Of a stretch of 12,789 bases of DNA, positions 1-6,186 are shown one piece after another; position 1 is the stretch's first letter; the number at the start of each line of letters is the position of its first letter. Under the pieces are notes generated by a model. That model searched no databases, was not told where the DNA came from, and was given only the letters and a program-made list of their open reading frames with translations. The stretch covers positions 1-12,789 of the forward strand of contig CALFNI010000556.1 of NCBI GenBank assembly GCA_937902695.1, written 5' to 3'. Source of the stretch: an uncultured Rhodanobacteraceae bacterium (GTDB taxonomy: Bacteria > Pseudomonadota > Gammaproteobacteria > Xanthomonadales > Rhodanobacteraceae). Position numbers and translations under genes: made by a program.

Positions 1-702
1 GGGATTGCTCTGCGTGTCTTCGTTGTAGCGGCGGAGCGTCTGCTTGATCGCGGTGCGAGTTTCGCGGTTATCGGACATCCAGCCATTTTCGCCGCTGCGG
101 CTGCCGAGGATGAAGCGCCCGTCGGCGTTCAGCACCTGGATGCCTTTTACGTCGGGGTAGGCGTCGAGCACTTCGTCGATCTTGCGAATGGCGATCGGCC
201 AGAGACCGTTGGTATTCGGGTCGCGCATGGAGCCCGACGTATCGATGACGAAGGCGAGATAGTTGCTGCCGACCGGGAGCCCGACCGGAAGCGGCTTCAC
301 TTCCTTCAGCTCGATCTCCGGCTTCTTCTGGCGCGCGGCGATTTCCTTCTTCAGCTCGTCGATATCCACGAGCATCGCCTCCTGGCCTTTCTTTTCGTTT
401 TGGAGCTGGCGCTCGAGGTCGTCGAGGAGCGCATGGACCGAGTCGTTTCGCAGGCGGGCGTCGGTGACGAGGGTGGCGACCCGGGCGTTGCTGCGTTCGA
501 GATCTTCCTTGCTGGCGCGCAGCTTCGTCAGCGCGGCCGCCTGCTGGGCGAGGAGCTGCTGGAGATCGAGGAGTGTCTGCAGCTTCTCCTTCTCGCGCGA
601 GTCGATGCTGAGCACGAAGATCAGGATGATCGCCCCGAAGCCGCAGCAAATGCAGTCGAGGAACGCGAGGCTGAAGACACTGGTTTGACGGCGGCGAATC
701 AT
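1..702 (-). CDS. Membrane-anchored coiled-coil VWA-domain protein, 3' end beyond window
   Basis: This frame is open from an ATG at 702-700 to the window edge, giving 234 codons with no stop. A short basic start (MIRRRQ) is followed by one hydrophobic segment at about residues 15-33 (LDCICCGFGAIILIFVL), so the protein is probably an inner-membrane single-pass protein. Residues about 36-125 are rich in Leu, Glu, Lys and Gln and look like a long coiled coil. A VWA domain begins near residue 148, with the metal-binding MIDAS motif DTSGS at 154-158. The ATG overlaps the stop of the upstream VWA remnant as ATGA, which fixes the start and implies translational coupling. VWA domains bind ligands through a divalent metal, but the partner cannot be told from the sequence. 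Codon use is less GC-biased than in the genes to the right. The C-terminal part of the VWA domain is missing because the window ends. Confidence 0.85.
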   Translation of the reverse strand, partial: MIRRRQTSVFSLAFLDCICCGFGAIILIFVLSIDSREKEKLQTLLDLQQLLAQQAAALTKLRASKEDLERSNARVATLVTDARLRNDSVHALLDDLERQLQNEKKGQEAMLVDIDELKKEIAARQKKPEIELKEVKPLPVGLPVGSNYLAFVIDTSGSMRDPNTNGLWPIAIRKIDEVLDAYPDVKGIQVLNADGRFILGSRSGENGWMSDNRETRTAIKQTLRRYNEDTQSNP

Positions 703-860
703 GTGTCGGGCCAGGATTTGGAGGGGCTGACGAGAGCGCCGCGCGTTGCGTTGGCGAGCTCCCAGAAAAGCCCCGGCGCACCCGGATCGCCGGTGAGCAG
801 GGGAAAGAGGATCGTGCTGACGGGGATGCGCGGCGGGAGCTGCTTGCGTGCGATGTCGAA
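699..860 (-). pseudogene. C-terminal remnant of an upstream VWA-type protein
   Basis: This minus-strand frame ends at the TGA at 701-699. Its last 50 or so residues read as a genuine protein tail. It contains PPRIPVSTILFPLL, then GDPGAPGLFWELANATRGAL and a short SPSKSWPDT end. The pattern of a beta strand followed by a helix with 'LFWELANATRGAL' matches the end of a VWA domain, where the family often has a 'LxxLAxxTGG' helix. The stop overlaps the next gene's ATG, so the two formed an operon of paired VWA proteins. Upstream of about 860 the frame stays open, but the composition becomes that of the antisense strand of nadE and no VWA core or MIDAS motif appears. The 5' part of the gene is therefore lost at a breakpoint. 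The exact right limit is uncertain by about 30 bases. The family assignment is from pattern memory only. Confidence 0.6.
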
Positions 861-875
861 GAATCGGATGCGCTG
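820..875. other. Breakpoint joining two 5'-truncated genes head to head
   Basis: To the left, minus-strand coding matches the end of a VWA protein. To the right, plus-strand coding matches the linker and synthetase half of NadE. Each gene lacks its 5' portion at this point. The sampled lines left of it (1-120 and 601-660) count about 58-63% G+C by hand, against about 75% in a line inside nadE (1501-1560). A genomic inversion or deletion breakpoint and a chimeric assembly join would both look like this. The limits are my estimate of where each recognisable protein similarity fades. Confidence 0.6.
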
Positions 876-932
876 CTCTTCGCCGATTACGACACGGCAA
901 CACGCCGTTTCGCGGCACGCGACTGGCCGGTC

Positions 933-1796
933 GTGGAAGACGCCTCGGTCGAGGCGGTCGTCTACGCGGGTATCGTGCGCGGCATCCGCGATTACGTCGC
1001 CAAGAACGGCTTTCCGGGCGTCCTGCTCGGCCTTTCCGGCGGTATCGATTCCGCGTTGACGCTCGCGCTCGCGGTCGACGCGCTCGGCCCGGAGCGCTGC
1101 ACCGCGGTGATGATGCCGAGCCGCTACACGTCCGATCTCTCGGTGAGCGAAGCGCAGTCGCAGGCGCGAAAGCTCGGTGTCGCGTACCACGTGCTGCCGA
1201 TCGAAGGGCCGTTCGAGGCATTCCGCGCGACGCTCGCGCCGGTGTTCGCCGGCAAGCGCGAAGACGTCACCGAGGAAAACCTGCAGGCACGTTGCCGCGG
1301 CGTGCTGCTGATGGCGCTTTCGAACAAGCTCGGCGGCCTCGTCCTCTCGACGGGCAACAAGAGCGAGATGGCGGTCGGCTACGCGACGCTCTACGGCGAC
1401 ATGTGCGGCGGCTACGCGCCGCTGAAGGATGTCTACAAGACGCTCGTGTGGTCGCTCTCGCGCTGGCGCAATGCGCGCGAGGAGGCCGGCGCGTGGGTCA
1501 TTCCGCCGGCCGTGATCGACCGCCCGCCGTCGGCGGAGCTGCGCGACAACCAGCTCGACCAGGATTCGCTGCCGCCGTACGACGTGCTCGACGCGATCCT
1601 CGAGCGCTTCGTCGATCGCGAGGAATCGCAGGCCGAGATCGTCGCGGCCGGGTTCGACGAAGCGGTCGTGCGCCGTGTCGCGCGACTCGTGCTCGGCAGC
1701 GAGTACAAGCGGCACCAGTCGGCGCCCGGTCCGAAGGTCACGACGCGCGCGTTCGGCCGCAACCGCCGCTATCCGATCAGCTCCGCCTGGCGCTGA
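933..1796 (+). CDS. nadE: NAD+ synthetase, synthetase domain only (5'-truncated glutamine-dependent type)
   Basis: This enzyme makes NAD+ from nicotinic acid adenine dinucleotide, ATP and a nitrogen source. The ATP-pyrophosphatase loop SGGIDS lies at residues 35-40, counted from the GTG at 933. It is followed by the family blocks MMPSRYTSD, ENLQARCRG, SNKLGGLVLSTGNKSE (130-145) and a C-terminal DQDSLPPYDVLD stretch. The sequence resembles the C-terminal half of glutamine-dependent NadE (about 540 residues), not stand-alone ammonia-dependent NadE. The glutaminase (nitrilase-like) half of roughly 260 residues is absent. The linker-like sequence LLFADYDTATRRFAARDWPV continues in frame upstream from about 873, yet there is no ATG, GTG or TTG in frame between the stop at 672-674 and 933. 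The GTG at 933 has no convincing ribosome site, so expression is doubtful. The gene is convergent with the cupin gene, with 5 bases between their stops. Confidence 0.8.
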   Translation: MEDASVEAVVYAGIVRGIRDYVAKNGFPGVLLGLSGGIDSALTLALAVDALGPERCTAVMMPSRYTSDLSVSEAQSQARKLGVAYHVLPIEGPFEAFRATLAPVFAGKREDVTEENLQARCRGVLLMALSNKLGGLVLSTGNKSEMAVGYATLYGDMCGGYAPLKDVYKTLVWSLSRWRNAREEAGAWVIPPAVIDRPPSAELRDNQLDQDSLPPYDVLDAILERFVDREESQAEIVAAGFDEAVVRRVARLVLGSEYKRHQSAPGPKVTTRAFGRNRRYPISSAWR

Positions 1797-1801
1797 AGCG
1801 C

Positions 1802-2287
1802 CTACTCGACGAGGTCGCGGATCCCGATGCCGCGCGCGCGGCAGTACGCGTCGTAGAGATCGCTGAGCGTCTGCGCCGTGTAGCGTTTCGTGACGTTGCC
1901 GTGCGCGTCGAGGTATTCGACCGCGCCCATGACGACGACCAGCACGACGAGCGGCGCGTCGCCGACGACCTTCCACGAATCGACATTTCCGGCAGGCTCG
2001 TAGACGTAATCGCCGGGCCCGACGATCTCGCCGGTGTCGAGCTGGCGCGAGCCTTCCAGATTCATCGCGTGCACCTCGCCCGTGTGCCGGTGCAACGGAA
2101 TCGCCTCGCCGGGCTCGAGCCGGAGCAGCTCGACGAAGCCGCGATCGTCGCGGAGAAACCGCAGCGGCTTGAACGATCTGCCGGGGGAGAGCGGAACCCA
2201 CGGCACCGTGCCGTGGCCTATCGCCCGCGCCGGCAGGAACGACGTCATGCCCGGCGCATCGTTCGGGAACGCGATCAAGGTCATCAT
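1802..2287 (-). CDS. Cupin-fold protein of the 2,4'-dihydroxyacetophenone dioxygenase-like family
   Basis: The product is 161 residues, a single cupin domain of the group often named 2,4'-dihydroxyacetophenone dioxygenase-like. The first cupin motif is PLHRHTGEVHAM, giving candidate metal ligands His66, His68 and His73 with Glu71 nearby. The second motif reads GDYVYEPAGNVDSW, where Asp103 stands where many cupins have the last histidine. The protein may therefore bind metal with a changed ligand set or not act as a dioxygenase. Two ATGs are adjacent (2287 and 2284). The first is chosen because AGGAG sits 6 bases before it. The gene follows the glutathione transferase gene by 17 bases and should be co-transcribed with it. 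The substrate cannot be named from the sequence. A non-catalytic small-molecule sensor cupin is an alternative. Confidence 0.82.
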   Translation of the reverse strand: MMTLIAFPNDAPGMTSFLPARAIGHGTVPWVPLSPGRSFKPLRFLRDDRGFVELLRLEPGEAIPLHRHTGEVHAMNLEGSRQLDTGEIVGPGDYVYEPAGNVDSWKVVGDAPLVVLVVVMGAVEYLDAHGNVTKRYTAQTLSDLYDAYCRARGIGIRDLVE

Positions 2288-2293
2288 CGGTGT

Positions 2294-2298
2294 CTCCT
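2294..2298 (-). promoter_or_regulatory. Ribosome binding site of the cupin gene
   Basis: On the minus strand AGGAG lies 6 bases before the first of two adjacent ATG codons. It supports 2287 as the start and sits in the 17-base gap after the glutathione transferase stop. Confidence 0.6.
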
Positions 2299-2304
2299 GG
2301 CGGT

Positions 2305-3006
2305 TCAGGCGCTGGCTTCGGCGACGCGGCCGAAGAGCACGCGGCGCTCCGCGTCGGTCAGGGTGCGCTTCGTGTCGGCGTAGACGTCGACGACGCCGTC
2401 GTAGGCCGCGCGCGTGCCCGGCCGGTCGCGCATCGTCTCGAACCAGCGCTTGAGGTCGGGAAAATCCTCGAGCATCTGGCCGTGCGGCGCGTGCGGCACG
2501 ATCCATGGGTACGCGGCCATGTCGGCGATCGAGAAATCGTCGACGATGTAGTCGCGACCGGCGAGCCTACGATCGAGCACGCCGTAGAGGCGGTGCACCT
2601 CGCGCGTGTAACGCTCGATCGCGTACGGCACCTTCTCCGGCGCGAACACGTTGAAGTGGCCGATCTGGCCCGCCATCGGGCCGAGGCCGCCGACCTGCCA
2701 GAAGAGCCACTGCATGACTTCGAGCCGCGCGCGTGCGCTCGTCGGCATGAAGCGGCCGGCCTTCTCGGCGAGATAGAGCAGGATCGCGCCCGATTCGAAG
2801 ATCGGCAGCGGCCCGCCGCCGCCGGCCGGCGCGTAATCGACGATCGCCGGGATCCGGCTGTTCGGCGAGATGCGCACGAAATCGGGCTTGTACTGCTCGC
2901 CGCGGCTGAGGCTGACCGGCACGATGCGGTGCGCCAGCTCGGCTTCTTCGAGAAAGAGTTTCACCTTGAGCCCGTTCGGCGTCGGCGCAAAAAAGAAATC
3001 GATCAC
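2305..3006 (-). CDS. yfcG: YfcG-like glutathione S-transferase / disulfide-bond oxidoreductase (Nu class)
   Basis: The product is 233 residues and follows E. coli YfcG closely in the stretches I recall. These include the N-terminal IDFFFAPTPNG block, FLEEAEL, ISPNSRIPAIVD (with the cis-proline), FESGAILLYLAEK (glutathione-binding Glu-Ser) and QWLFWQVGGLGPM at the start of the helical domain. In YfcG-type enzymes Thr9 and Asn11 of the TPNG loop replace the usual catalytic Tyr, Ser or Cys. Both are present here. YfcG binds glutathione or glutathione disulfide and reduces disulfides in the cytoplasm. The GTG at 3006 is chosen because it aligns with the YfcG first Met and has GGAGG 6 bases upstream. 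An ATG at 3039 would add 11 residues with no family support. The gene is first in an operon with the cupin gene and divergent from the MocR-type regulator. Confidence 0.9.
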   Translation of the reverse strand: MIDFFFAPTPNGLKVKLFLEEAELAHRIVPVSLSRGEQYKPDFVRISPNSRIPAIVDYAPAGGGGPLPIFESGAILLYLAEKAGRFMPTSARARLEVMQWLFWQVGGLGPMAGQIGHFNVFAPEKVPYAIERYTREVHRLYGVLDRRLAGRDYIVDDFSIADMAAYPWIVPHAPHGQMLEDFPDLKRWFETMRDRPGTRAAYDGVVDVYADTKRTLTDAERRVLFGRVAEASA

Positions 3007-3012
3007 TGCTTT

Positions 3013-3017
3013 CCTCC
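3013..3017 (-). promoter_or_regulatory. Ribosome binding site deciding the GTG start of the YfcG-like gene
   Basis: On the minus strand a full GGAGG is followed by 6 bases and then GTG. This is one of the best ribosome sites in the window and favours the GTG at 3006 over the in-frame ATG at 3039. Confidence 0.65.
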
Positions 3018-3032
3018 GCGTTTCGTCACCCA

Positions 3033-3062
3033 CTGACACGCCGCTACGGTAAGGCGTAGAGT
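3033..3062 (+). promoter_or_regulatory. Sigma-70 type promoter of the MocR-type gene
   Basis: CTGACA (3033-3038, five of six matches to TTGACA) and TAGAGT (3057-3062, four of six to TATAAT) are separated by 18 bases. The expected transcription start is near 3069, about 27 bases before the ATG at 3096. The -10 box sits between two inverted repeats, so protein binding there would block it. Confidence 0.5.
3044..3059. repeat. Inverted repeat CTACG-N6-CGTAG in the divergent promoter region
   Basis: Two 5-base arms (3044-3048 and 3055-3059) surround six bases and lie within the spacer and -10 box of the regulator's promoter. The arms are short, so chance cannot be excluded. The location makes an operator role possible. 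Confidence 0.25.
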
Positions 3063-3080
3063 GGACCGCAACGAGGTCCA
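3062..3080. promoter_or_regulatory. Candidate operator TGGACC-N7-GGTCCA upstream of the MocR-type gene
   Basis: Perfect 6-base arms TGGACC (3062-3067) and GGTCCA (3075-3080) flank seven bases. They overlap the predicted start of transcription, just after the -10 box. GntR/MocR regulators commonly control themselves and a divergent neighbour from the shared gap. An inverted repeat here therefore fits an autoregulatory site that could also act on the YfcG-like/cupin operon. Binding is inference. MocR sites are often direct repeats, which I do not see here. Confidence 0.4.
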
Positions 3081-3095
3081 GGAACGACGATTCTT

Positions 3096-4559
3096 ATGGA
3101 TCCAGTTTTCGAGTTTCCGATCGTGCTGCCGGCACGCGATTCGCGCGGCCTGCTGCGCGCGCTGCACGGACAGCTGCGCGCGGCGATCCTCGACGGACGC
3201 CTGAAGCCCGGCCTTCGCCTGCCGTCGACGCGCAAGCTCGCCGACGCTTGCATGCTGTCGCGCAATACGGCCGTCGCCGCGTACGACCTGCTGCTCAGCG
3301 AAGGCTACGTCGCCGCGCGGCGCGGCTCGGGCGTCTTCGTCGCAAGCGAGCTCCCGCGACGCGCCGAGCCGGCGCAGGCGCCCGCCGATGCCGCCGACGA
3401 GCGGCGGCTGACGCCGCACTGGCGCAATCCGCCGCCGACGTTCGTCCTGCCGCCCGACCCGCCGCCGCGGTTCGATTTCGCGCTCGGCATTCCGGACGCC
3501 GCGCTGTTTCCGTTCGCGATCTGGCGCCGCCTGGCCTCGCGCGCGGTGCGCGCGATCGCGAAGACGCGCGCGCCGTACGCGCCCCCGCGCGGGCAGCCGG
3601 CGCTTCGCGAAAGCATCGCAACGCACGTGTCGTTCGCGCGCGCCGTCGCCTGCGCGGCCGACGACATCGTGGTGACCTCCGGCGCGCAGCAGGCGTTCGA
3701 CCTGATCGCGCGCATCCTGGTGACGCCCGGCCGCACGGTCGTCGCCGTCGAGGATCCGGGCTATCCGCCATTTCGCACCGCGTTCGCGGCGCACGGCGCA
3801 AAGCTCGTGCCGGTTCCCGTCGATGCCGAAGGGCTCGTCGTCGACGAGATTCCGCGCGAGGCGCGCATCGTCTACGTGACGCCGTCGCACCAGTTCCCGC
3901 TCGGCTGCGCAATGTCGGCGCGCCGACGCGCCGCGCTGCTCGATCTTGCCGCGGCGAGCGGCGCCGTCGTCGTCGAGGACGACTACGACGGCGAGTTCCG
4001 CTTCGGCGGCCGGCCGCTCGATGCGTTGCAGACGCTCGATCGCGCCGCGTGCGTGTTCTATGTCGGCACGTTCTCGAAGAGCCTCTTTCCGTCGATCCGC
4101 CTCGGCTATGTCGTCGCGCCGCCGTGGGCGCAGCGCGCGCTGATCGCCGCCAAGCGCGACGCGGACTGGCATTCGCCGGTCATCGAGCAGGACACGCTCG
4201 CCGCGTTCATCGCCGAAGGCCACATGGCGCGGCACGTCCGCCGCATGCGCGCCGTCTACGCGGCGCGGCGCGAGACGCTCTTGCGCCATCTCACCGAGGC
4301 GTTCGGCCAGTGGGTCGAGCCGGTGCCGAACATCGCCGGCCTGCATCTTTCGGCGTTCGCGTCGCCGTCGGTCGATGTCGCCGCGCTGATCGATGTCGCG
4401 CGCCGGCACGACGTCGGCATGTTCGCGTTGCACGGTCTCTACATCGGCGAGCCCGCGCGGCACGGCTTCGCGTTCGGCTATGGCGCGATCGGCGAGCGCT
4501 CGATCGCCGACGCGTTCGTGCGCCTTCGCAAGGCCTGGCCTCGACGTCCGGCCGTCTAG
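3096..4559 (+). CDS. MocR/PdxR/GabR-type transcriptional regulator (GntR wHTH fused to aminotransferase fold)
   Basis: The product is 487 residues, the usual length for MocR regulators. Residues about 15-83 form a GntR winged helix-turn-helix ([35 protein letters not shown]). After a Pro-rich linker, residues about 120-480 have the class I aminotransferase fold. Visible blocks are [43 protein letters not shown] with the pyridine-nitrogen Asp (295 or 296), and [15 protein letters not shown] with the PLP lysine Lys328. In this family PLP or its amino-acid adduct is the effector and catalysis is usually not the role. The ATG at 3096 is preceded by a good promoter. The gene is divergent from the YfcG-like/cupin operon, its most likely target besides itself. 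Its stop shares CTAG with the convergent DUF1348 gene. Confidence 0.92.
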   Translation: MDPVFEFPIVLPARDSRGLLRALHGQLRAAILDGRLKPGLRLPSTRKLADACMLSRNTAVAAYDLLLSEGYVAARRGSGVFVASELPRRAEPAQAPADAADERRLTPHWRNPPPTFVLPPDPPPRFDFALGIPDAALFPFAIWRRLASRAVRAIAKTRAPYAPPRGQPALRESIATHVSFARAVACAADDIVVTSGAQQAFDLIARILVTPGRTVVAVEDPGYPPFRTAFAAHGAKLVPVPVDAEGLVVDEIPREARIVYVTPSHQFPLGCAMSARRRAALLDLAAASGAVVVEDDYDGEFRFGGRPLDALQTLDRAACVFYVGTFSKSLFPSIRLGYVVAPPWAQRALIAAKRDADWHSPVIEQDTLAAFIAEGHMARHVRRMRAVYAARRETLLRHLTEAFGQWVEPVPNIAGLHLSAFASPSVDVAALIDVARRHDVGMFALHGLYIGEPARHGFAFGYGAIGERSIADAFVRLRKAWPRRPAV

Positions 4560-5035
4560 AGGCCGAGATCGGAGAGGCCGGGATGATCGGCCGGGCGCGG
4601 CCCGGGCGGCCAGCGGTAAAGCCGCGCCGATTCGGCGATCGGGAGGTCGTTGATGCTGGCATGGCGATGGCGCATCAGGCCGTTCTGGTCGAATGCCCAG
4701 TTCTCGTTGCCGTACGACCGGTACCACTGGCCGGAATCGTCGTGCCATTCATAGGCGAAGCGCACCGCGATGCGGTCGTCCGCGCACGCCCAGAGCTCCT
4801 TGATCAGGCGGTAGTCGAGCTCCTTCGACCACTTGCGCTCGAGGAACGCGACGATCGCATCGCGGCCGGTCAGGAACTCCGCGCGATTGCGCCAGCGGCT
4901 GTCGATCGTATACGCCCTGGAGACGCGCGCGGGATCGCGCGTGTTCCAGGCGTCCTCGGCGGCGCGCACTTTCTGCGTCGCGGTCTCGCGCGTGAACGGC
5001 GGGAACGGCGGGCGCTGTTCGGATTCCGGGCTCAT
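4556..5035 (-). CDS. NTF2-like protein, DUF1348 family
   Basis: The product is 159 residues with the alpha+beta cone pattern of small NTF2-like proteins. A helix with [21 protein letters not shown] is followed by SRWRNR, a [11 protein letters not shown] helix, and strands ending in [19 protein letters not shown]. These blocks (RWRNR, FEWHD-like, SYGNENWEF-like) are the DUF1348 signature. The family has no settled function. NTF2 folds often bind small hydrophobic ligands or act as isomerases. The ATG at 5035 is chosen because GGAGG ends 5 bases before it. An in-frame ATG at 5089 would overlap the divergent methyltransferase start. The gene converges on the MocR-type gene with a 4-base overlap. 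Fifty-two bases separate it from the divergent methyltransferase gene. Confidence 0.85.
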   Translation of the reverse strand: MSPESEQRPPFPPFTRETATQKVRAAEDAWNTRDPARVSRAYTIDSRWRNRAEFLTGRDAIVAFLERKWSKELDYRLIKELWACADDRIAVRFAYEWHDDSGQWYRSYGNENWAFDQNGLMRHRHASINDLPIAESARLYRWPPGPRPADHPGLSDLGL

Positions 5036-5040
5036 GGTGG

Positions 5041-5045
5041 CCTCC
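5041..5045 (-). promoter_or_regulatory. Ribosome binding site of the DUF1348 gene
   Basis: On the minus strand GGAGG lies 5 bases before the ATG at 5035 and decides this start over the upstream in-frame ATG. Confidence 0.55.
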
Positions 5046-5087
5046 GGCCGGTTAGGATGCTCGCACGACGTCTTCGCGGAACCCATC

Positions 5088-5696
5088 ATGCCAAAGGTCT
5101 ACGATCACGCGTACTTCGAGAAATGGTACCGCCATCCGCGCCACGCGGTCGGCTCGAAGAACGAGCTCCGGCGCAAGGTCGCGCTGGCCGTCGCGGTCGC
5201 CGAGTATTACCTCGGCCGGCCGATCGAAAGCGTGCTCGACGTCGGCTGCGGCGAGGCACCGTGGCGCGCGCCGCTGCGGGCGCTGCGCCCGCGCGTCGAA
5301 TACCGCGGCCTCGACGCGAGCGAGTACGTCGTCGCGCGCTACGGGCGCAGCCGCAACATCGGGCTCGCGCGCTTCGGGGATCTCGCGACGCTGCGCCTCG
5401 ATCGCCGCTTCGACCTGATCGTATGCAGCGACGTGCTGCATTACCTCGAGCCCGCCGAGATCCGAGCGGGGCTCGCGGGCATCGCCGACATGCTCGAAGG
5501 CGTCGCGTTCCTCGAGCTCTTCACGAGCAAGGATGACGTCGCCGGCGACCGCAAGGGCTACATCGCACGCGCGCCGTCGTGGTATCTCCGTACATTCGAG
5601 AACGCCGGGCTGATGCCGGCCGGATCGCACTGCTACCTCGGCTTCCGGCTGAGTCGCGGCATCGCGGCGCTCGAACGCGCGCAACTGCCGCCGTGA
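5088..5696 (+). CDS. Class I SAM-dependent methyltransferase, small
   Basis: The product is 202 residues. Motif I, the glycine-rich SAM-binding loop, is VLDVGCGE at residues 49-56. The acidic residue after strand 2 appears in YRGLDAS, and a motif IV-like [13 protein letters not shown] lies near residues 110-122. This is a Rossmann-fold methyltransferase with a short N-terminal helix region ([13 protein letters not shown]) and no added domain. The substrate cannot be told. The ATG at 5088 is the first sensible start, and a TAGGAT box at 5053-5058 could serve as -10. Longer in-frame starts further up would run antisense through the DUF1348 gene. Its flanks are a divergent gene on one side and a 64-base gap to the DUF3224 gene on the other. 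Confidence 0.85.
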   Translation: MPKVYDHAYFEKWYRHPRHAVGSKNELRRKVALAVAVAEYYLGRPIESVLDVGCGEAPWRAPLRALRPRVEYRGLDASEYVVARYGRSRNIGLARFGDLATLRLDRRFDLIVCSDVLHYLEPAEIRAGLAGIADMLEGVAFLELFTSKDDVAGDRKGYIARAPSWYLRTFENAGLMPAGSHCYLGFRLSRGIAALERAQLPP

Positions 5697-5760
5697 GCGG
5701 GCGGCGCGTCACCGCCATCCGATAGAGTTGGTCGTTTCCATCACCCGCAAGGAGTCCGCG

Positions 5761-6177
5761 ATGACCGAGCACGCGAAAGGCCCGTTCGACGTCAAACTCG
5801 CGCCCGTGGCGCTCGCGTTCGACGACAGCGACGACGGCGCCGCGCGCGGCCGCATGTCGCTCGACAAGCACTATCACGGCGATCTCGAGGCATCGTCGAA
5901 AGGCGAGATGCTGAGCGCGATGACCGGCACGCAAGGCTCGGCCGGTTATGTCGCGATCGAGAAGGTCGTCGGCACGCTCGGCGGCCGGCGCGGCACGTTC
6001 GTGCTGCAGCACTTCGCGACGATGACACGCGGCGCGCCGCGGCTCGAGATCGTCGTCGTGCCGGATTCGGGCACCGGCGATCTCGCGGGACTCGTCGGCA
6101 CGATGCACATCGTCATCGCCGATGGCGGCAAGCACTTCTACGAGTTCGACTACGATTTCGACGGCGCAGCGGCGTAA
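5761..6177 (+). CDS. DUF3224 family protein
   Basis: The product is 138 residues, typical of DUF3224. The protein starts with [12 protein letters not shown], and the middle contains [20 protein letters not shown]. The second half carries [31 protein letters not shown] and a closing HFYEFDYDF. The fold is expected to be a small beta barrel and no catalytic function is established for the family. The ATG at 5761 has AAGGAG 6 bases upstream (5749-5754). A TAGAGT box at 5723-5728 may be its -10 element. The stop is 9 bases before the Rieske oxygenase start, so the two genes are probably one transcript. No signal peptide is seen. Confidence 0.85.
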   Translation: MTEHAKGPFDVKLAPVALAFDDSDDGAARGRMSLDKHYHGDLEASSKGEMLSAMTGTQGSAGYVAIEKVVGTLGGRRGTFVLQHFATMTRGAPRLEIVVVPDSGTGDLAGLVGTMHIVIADGGKHFYEFDYDFDGAAA

Positions 6178-6186
6178 AATGCGCGC

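Noticed and set aside
848..2383. Long open frame on the plus strand overlapping nadE and the cupin gene
   Set aside because: The translation is dominated by Arg and Ala with no domain pattern. It runs through two genes with clear family motifs in other frames, as high-GC codon bias produces.
3003..4748. 581-codon minus-strand frame antisense to the MocR-type gene
   Set aside because: Composition is the mirror of the real gene's codon bias, with His/Arg/Asp runs and no recognisable fold.
3248..5536. 762-codon open frame on the plus strand across the regulator, DUF1348 and methyltransferase
   Set aside because: Arg/Ala-rich low-information translation that shadows three recognisable genes. 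It has no motif of its own.
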